A stretch of DNA of 64,000 nucleotides from Plectrocnemia conspersa (Eukaryota > Arthropoda > Insecta > Trichoptera > Polycentropodidae): assembly GCA_009617715.1 (NCBI GenBank), contig VTFK01000641.1, positions 1 through 64,000 on the forward strand, read 5' to 3'. The notes below the pieces were generated by a model, which was not told where the DNA came from, did no database searches, and was given only the letters and a program-made list of their open reading frames with translations. Position 1 is the stretch's first letter, and each line of letters starts with the position of its first letter. Shown piece by piece: positions 58,597-64,000 of the stretch. The position numbers and the translations under genes were made by a program.

Positions 58597-60056
58597 ACAC
58601 ATAATATTCACTTCGGTTACTTGTTTCGATGCTCTTTTTATTTTATATAATTCTTTTCTTTAATTTTATAATTGCATTTCAGATGATTAAATTAATTCTT
58701 AAATAATTTCGCGCTCCGTAAAAATGTATTCACGCGGCAGCAGTTCAATCCAATTTTTTCACGTATTTTAATTCACAAAGCGGCAATTTGATTCGATTTT
58801 TAACCTTTCCTTCGCTGTGGTGTATAACTAATGCACATTCTTTTGGATATCTATAAATACAGGTTTTTAGTTTCAAAAATTTAATTTATGCTGGCGGATT
58901 GGTTAATTTGAAATTATAAACGCGTATAATAAATACAAAGTTAAGAATTTAAGTTTTAATCCGTGCTAATATTACGCATTGTATAAAATAATAATCGCGG
59001 ATAAATTCAGAATGCATGTTTGCAAATGGTACAAGGATAGTTGAAAGTGAAAGTTGAGTAGAGAAGGTGAAATAAGCCACAGGTGTGTATCGAGGGCTTA
59101 AACTTTTTTTTATTAATTTATTTTATATTATTTTTTACCCATTAATATTTATAGAAAAGGGTTTAAAAAATAATTTTAGATTATTTTTGTTGATGTGCAA
59201 AAAATTACCTTTTTAGTAAATTCCCTATAACTTGTAAACCAAATAATATATTTTATCGAAATTTAATTTGTAGCTTCCTTATGATTTTTTGCATAAATAT
59301 ATTGTAATTACGTCATTTAACCAGTGTTTCTAAATCTGAGGGCCGCATAATTAAGTGATATAACGAAAAAAAACTTGTTTACAAATATAATATTAAATAT
59401 TTATTATAAATTACAATCAATGTTATTCTAAACGAGTAAATCGCCACTACCTGTCCCGTCTTATCAGCTTACCTCGTGCATACCTTTTAAGAATTCATCT
59501 ATTAGGGTATATGATACTTTTTTTATTGTGGAATTACCAAATTCGGGAATTCCACACAGATAAAAAAAATCATTTTATAATCGAAGTAATACAGTATATT
59601 TAGTCTCCTCTAAACTATCGGTCGAAACGTATCGCGAAAATTGCTCTTCTCTCTGTGATCTTTTGTGATTGTGATTTTGATTTAAAAATTTTATTTTCAA
59701 TCACGGCAAAATGGACGAAAGTATAATAATTAAACCTTTTTTGGAAATTTTGTAGACGCGTTTTCCAACGCCCCCAGTGATTGTGAACATAGTGATGTGT
59801 GCGAAAGTAATTCTAATTCAAGTGTACGTGAACAAATTTGCACTCATCCAGTTCATTTTCTTCATAATGACAAATGTTTTTACACGTATCACTCAGTGTA
59901 ATTATGAAAATAAATGTGTTCGAAACAGTTGTACGCAGAAAATGGACGCCAAAAAATTTAGTGAGTGCAAATTATTATTTATTATAAATGGATATTTTTT
60001 ATAAATCGTTTATACAAAAAAATTTAGAAGCATTTAAACATACATGTTATTAATTT
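58597..60056. other. spacer between H1 and the H2B/H2A cassette
   Basis: AT-rich, no gene. Near 59332 AGTGTTTCTAAATCTGAGGG, followed by CCGC, resembles a hAT end without a partner. Confidence 0.45.
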
Positions 60057-60508
60057 AATTATCACATTTTTAAACTAATGTGGTGTTCAAAAAAAAACGT
60101 GCACTAATCAACGTTGTCAAATTTCAAAAATTTCTTTAATGATTATTTAATTATTTTTGTAAATACGCAATTCACTGTCCACAATGCAAAAAATATGGTC
60201 ACTGTAAGTGGGAGCGGCTTGGAGAACCGTTACCAAACAACACACTAGCCCAAAAATATTAGAATATAACAAACCAAAATAGGCGACGACTCGTTGCATT
60301 GCGTCGCAGTGAGATAAAACGACTCTTTTTAGAAAGAAAAACATAATTTATTTTATATTAGGTAGAAATAGTATACTACCATCTCGCATTATAATATAGG
60401 GGTAAACTGTATTGTATCATAGTGTATTTTTAATAAAAGAAGACGCATGGGCGAGTCCTCGGCCGCTACAGAAGGTTCTCTCAGGACTCGTGGGTGAGTC
60501 CTCGGTCG
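60057..60508 (+). repeat. left inverted arm flanking the H2B/H2A pair
   Basis: From AATTATCAC through CTAATGTGGTG, CAACGTTGTCAAATTTCAAA, GGAGAACCGTTACCAAACAA, GTAGAAATAGTATACTA to GACGCATGGGCGAGTCCTCG and CTCGGTCG, this arm is the reverse complement of 62213-62737 with moderate divergence. No gene is visible inside it. Confidence 0.85.
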
Positions 60509-60839
60509 TTAAGCTGTTTTAATAAAGATCAACAACTATTTCATTTACACTAGAGGAACTGAAATGTTTATGAAAGATAAACTAACAGTTATACATAGGC
60601 AATAGCCTCATAATATACATATACCGAGTAATGTTAGGTGTGAAAATTAGTTGTCTTATAACCAGATAATTTCGAAATAATTTAAAGAATCAGTAAATAA
60701 ATTTACCACGAATGAGCACGTAAGCATTTAATCAGTGCGCAAAAATAATTCTCATATATAAAATAGTATGAAAAACACATAAATTCGGCTGCAACAAAAT
60801 TGTAGCAAATAACCAATCAAACCGAAAATATAACATGGT

Positions 60840-60855
60840 GGCCCTGAAAAGGGCC
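60840..60855 (-). terminator. histone 3' stem-loop of H2B
   Basis: On the minus strand GGCCCTTTTCAGGGCC, 25 bases after the H2B stop; identical to the H1 stem-loop. Confidence 0.95.
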
Positions 60856-60880
60856 TTTTTATTGAAGAAGTGGTAGTCGT

Positions 60881-61255
60881 TTACTTAGAGCTGGTGTATT
60901 TAGTGACTGCTTTGGTGCCTTCACTGACTGCGTGCTTAGCCAATTCACCGGGGAGTAAGAGCCTGACGGCAGTCTGGATTTCTCTGCTGGTGATGGTCGA
61001 ACGCTTATTGTAATGTGCCAAGCGAGACGATTCAGTAGCAATACGTTCGAAAAGATCGTTGACGAAGCTGTTCATGATGCTCATCGCCTTCGAGGAAATT
61101 CCAGTGTCGGGATGAACCTGCTTCAGCACCTTGTAGATATAGATGGCGTAGCTTTCCTTCCTCTTCTTCTTGTGCTTCCTCTTATCGGTCTTCGTGATGT
61201 TCTTCTGGGCTTTGCCAGACTTCTTCGCTGCCTTTCCGCTGGTCTTCGGCGCCAT
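60881..61255 (-). CDS. His2B: histone H2B
   Basis: This is a core histone that pairs with H2A. The intronless frame codes for 124 residues. A Lys-rich tail ([19 protein letters not shown]) leads to the histone fold with [60 protein letters not shown] and the end [13 protein letters not shown]. It is complete and normal in sequence. It is transcribed away from H2A, sharing a 238-base intergenic promoter, and ends with its own stem-loop. The pair is enclosed by inverted repeat arms. Confidence 0.98.
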   Translation of the reverse strand: MAPKTSGKAAKKSGKAQKNITKTDKRKHKKKRKESYAIYIYKVLKQVHPDTGISSKAMSIMNSFVNDLFERIATESSRLAHYNKRSTITSREIQTAVRLLLPGELAKHAVSEGTKAVTKYTSSK

Positions 61256-61493
61256 GTTCAGACTTCGCGGTTACGCTGTGTCAGAACGAATGAAGGCGAG
61301 ATACGAAAATTAGGGTGTAGTTTACTATCGGATAAACATAGCGCATAGTAGTGGGGAGACGCGTGCTTTATCGTGTGGTAGGGGAACGCGGCGCATACCG
61401 TGACTGGTATAAATATACAGCACGTCAACCGCAAACTTTTACACTCGCTCGTTCACTCTTCTGTGGTCGTGCGCGTTTAATTCATCACTCAAC
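61256..61493. promoter_or_regulatory. bidirectional H2B/H2A promoter
   Basis: This 238-base spacer separates the divergent starts. For H2A there is TATAAATA at 61408-61415, about 80 bases before its ATG. For H2B no equally clear TATA box is present; GCTATGTTTATCC on the minus strand is the nearest candidate. Shared promoters are usual for H2A/H2B pairs. Confidence 0.75.
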
Positions 61494-61870
<377 letters not shown>

Positions 61871-61896
61871 ATGACCTCTAGCATCATTCACAAAAA

Positions 61897-61912
61897 GGCC
61901 CTTTTAAGGGCC
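61897..61912 (+). terminator. histone 3' stem-loop of H2A
   Basis: GGCCCTTTTAAGGGCC, 26 bases after the H2A stop. The last loop base is A instead of C, within the known variation. Confidence 0.93.
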
Positions 61913-62212
61913 ACCAATTTATTCAATCGGTTATTTGGATTTTTGCTATAAGATTAGAGGATTTTTAAGACATTTTTTGTACAAAATAAACGCCATGTAT
62001 TAAATTTGTAGTGGATTAATTTTCAATCGTTTATAAATCATATATAATTGTTCTAAGCCGGTTTCAAGCGCTTTCTACTAGCAAAATTATGATTTAACTG
62101 ATAGACGCTAATAAAAATGTATGCTGCTCTAAAATGTCGATGGAACTCAATTTGATAGATGCGAAAGGTCCATTGCTATTCAAATCCCCAGCCTAAACTA
62201 GACTAACAACAT

Positions 62213-62737
62213 CGACCGTGGACTCACCTACACAGTCCTAAGAGAACATTATGTAGCGGCCGAGGTCTCGCCCATGAGTCCCCGCGACATGCGTCTTCCT
62301 TCATGAAAAACACATACAATATAGTTTGCCCCTATATTATAATGCGAGTTATAGTATACTATTTCTACATAATATAAAATAAATTATATTTTACTTTAAT
62401 TTTTCGTAAAAAGACGTCTTATCCCATTGCGTCGCAATGCAATGAGTCGTCGCCTATTTGGGGCATTTTAGTTTGTTATATTCTAATATTTTTGGGGTAG
62501 TGTGTTGTTTGGTAACGGTTCTCCACTTACAGTGACCATATTTTTTGTATTGTGGAATTATTATATTTTTATTTATAATAAGTAATAATTTATAGTAATA
62601 GTTAGCTAATAATAATAAAAACAGTGAATTGCGTATTTACAAAAATAGTTAAATAATCATTAACGGAATTTTTGAAATTTGACAACGTTGATAAGTGCAC
62701 GATTACCACAACACATTAGCTTAAAAAAGTGATAATT
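62213..62737 (-). repeat. right inverted arm flanking the H2B/H2A pair
   Basis: Reverse complement of the left arm (GGCCGAGG..CTCGCCCATG, GCGTCTTC, TAGTATACTATTTCTACATA, GTTTGGTAACGGTTCTCC, TTTGACAACGTTG, GTGATAATT). It is longer because of an AT-rich insert of about 70 bases near 62558-62620. Confidence 0.85.
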
Positions 62738-63412
62738 TACTCGAAATTACCGAGAATAATTGTAGTGACACAGAAAATGGAAGTCACGTCATCCCGCCGC
62801 GCCGCCCAAAAGATGGAGATATGGATATTCCAGCAAAGATGATAAAAATTTGTTGATTTCGCAAAATATAAGACCTTCAACAACAATCAACCCAACACCA
62901 TCATCGTCTACTGATTTGACAAAAAAACTGATATTTTTTATCTAAAAACATTTTACAACAAAAAACATTTTTTATATTGGAAATAGAATAGTTGGGCCGA
63001 ATATCACATCAAGTAGTTTGTTGCCTTCCGACTACATCTTTGTAGCTATTAGCAAAGATTTTATCTGTCTCCTATTTTATGTTGTAAAGATCAACTTTTC
63101 GTAGCATGTTACGGAAAATAAGCATACTGTGTAAATTCATTTATTTTTGTTTTAATTCAGTTCGTGCCGCACCTACTTGGGAGGATTTATTAATTTTCTT
63201 AGTTGTTTTAAGTGAACCATAAATGTTTGACCGCATAAAAAAAGGAAAAACCCACTACAGATTGACCTACATCGATATTAAAAATATCAGCATAATATTT
63301 AGTAATAAAAAATCATTGAGATCAGATATATGTATATTTTTAAATAATATTATATTATAATGTGTATAGTACAATATATAGCTACAGAATAAAATATATA
63401 TATTTATTCTAA
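62738..63412. other. intergenic DNA between the histone cassette and the protease
   Basis: A short frame with RPSTTINPTPSSSTDLTKK near 62870 looks like degraded coding sequence, but no family can be named. Confidence 0.35.
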
Positions 63413-63802
63413 TTATGCCCATACAATATTCTCAATCCAATCTATATATGAACTAACTCTTGTATATACACCAGGAATTCTTACTCCACCGCATCCGATA
63501 CCAAACGAAGTCACACCAATAATAAAATCAGTGCAATTATCCTGAAATAATAAAGGACCTCCACTGTCGCCCTGAAATCAAATTATCATACGTTGTTATA
63601 TTAAAGATTTTAATGATAATAGGGATATTATGTAATAGGTATGAGAATACCCGACATGTGTCTTGTGTGCCATTAGCTCCGGCACAAACTTGAGAGCTAA
63701 TAATCCCATTTGGTAAGCTTCTTCTATTCTGATAACCAGCATTGCAAGATTGATTATCGGCTATCTTTAATGTGACTTTTTGAAGAACGTCTGATGATTC
63801 AG
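63413..63802 (-). CDS. trypsin-like serine protease, last two exons (5' part outside the window)
   Basis: This is the C-terminal part of a chymotrypsin-fold (S1) protease. Minus-strand exons are 63802-63651 and 63571-63413, joined in phase 0. The first reads [18 protein letters not shown], then [16 protein letters not shown]; the second begins GDSGGPLLF, which holds the catalytic serine, and ends with [20 protein letters not shown] and [13 protein letters not shown]. The Asp six residues before the catalytic Ser (position 189) and the glycines at 216 and 226 predict cleavage after Arg or Lys. The His and Asp of the triad, the activation site and any CLIP domain lie right of the window. The secreted, zymogen nature is known for the family, not seen here. 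Confidence 0.93.
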
Positions 63803-63857
63803 CTATAAATTATTTTATGTTGTTTATAAGATGTATTATATTTATTAATGTCTACGT

Positions 63858-63931
63858 TAGGGGTAGCCAACCCAAATGATCTTGCGGGCCACTTTGAAAA
63901 TACATCATATCTCCGCGGGCCACATATAAAA
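63858..63931 (+). mobile_element. hAT-like terminus at the right edge
   Basis: AGGGGTAGCCAACCCAAATG, followed by GCGGGCCAC twice, is the common form of a hAT end (CAGGGGT.GCCAACC...GCGGGCC). It lies in the protease intron and runs towards the window edge. Confidence 0.5.
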
Positions 63932-64000
63932 TTATATATCCCCATATTAGATTTAGATACACTATAAACATATTGTTGGAGTGAAAAATTGTATATAGTG

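Overview
This is a window of animal nuclear DNA, almost certainly from an insect. It is strongly AT-rich. Its genes are split by GT-AG introns, it has insect-type ribosomal, histone and deoxynucleoside-kinase genes, and it is littered with decayed Tc1/mariner, Tigger, hAT and LINE copies. I cannot fix the order from sequence alone. Nothing bacterial or plasmid-like is present, and I saw no CRISPR array, convincing tRNA or rRNA.

Layout, left to right. 1-1129: the 3' part of a dead Tigger element. 2498-3479 (-): deoxynucleoside kinase in four exons. 4245-4770: Tc1 remnant. 5394-5683: hAT MITE with a perfect 8-bp target duplication. 5912-7070 (-): nine-finger C2H2 protein. 8333-14647 (+): PDPR, the regulatory subunit of pyruvate dehydrogenase phosphatase, nine exons joining into 878 codons; its first intron holds LINE and Tc1 debris. 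15720-16110: mariner remnant. 17228-18466 (-): ribosomal protein L13. 18905-20525: a repeat family with a second hAT MITE inserted in it. 21629-25553 (-): SWT1-type PIN endoribonuclease, eleven exons, 668 codons. 26359-27822 (+): intronless, very GC-rich N-myristoyltransferase. 28-39 kb: mostly gene-poor repeats. 39184-43229 (+): type II membrane protein with LDL-receptor class A repeats, broken by a frameshift in the last repeat. 43745-54236 (-): Ars2/Serrate, eleven exons, 898 codons, with LINE, foldback and hAT insertions in its introns. 57885-61912: histones H1 (+), H2B (-) and H2A (+). 63413-63802 (-): the last two exons of a trypsin-like protease running off the right edge.

Most genes here are housekeeping: mitochondrial metabolism control, nucleoside salvage, translation, protein myristoylation, nuclear RNA processing and chromatin. 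They do not form an operon-like system. Each split gene was reconstructed by requiring canonical splice sites, conserved family residues and matching intron phases; every junction in the kinase, PDPR, SWT1, L13, Ars2 and protease models agrees in phase.

The most unusual structure is the divergent H2B/H2A pair, which lies between two inverted ~450-525 bp arms (60057-60508 and 62213-62737). Its H2A gene carries a frameshift in an A-run. Other points of interest are a MITE whose empty target site can be read from a paralogous repeat in the same window, several long foldback elements, the GC contrast of the N-myristoyltransferase gene, and the disrupted LDLa receptor gene. I found no convincing wholly new biochemical system.
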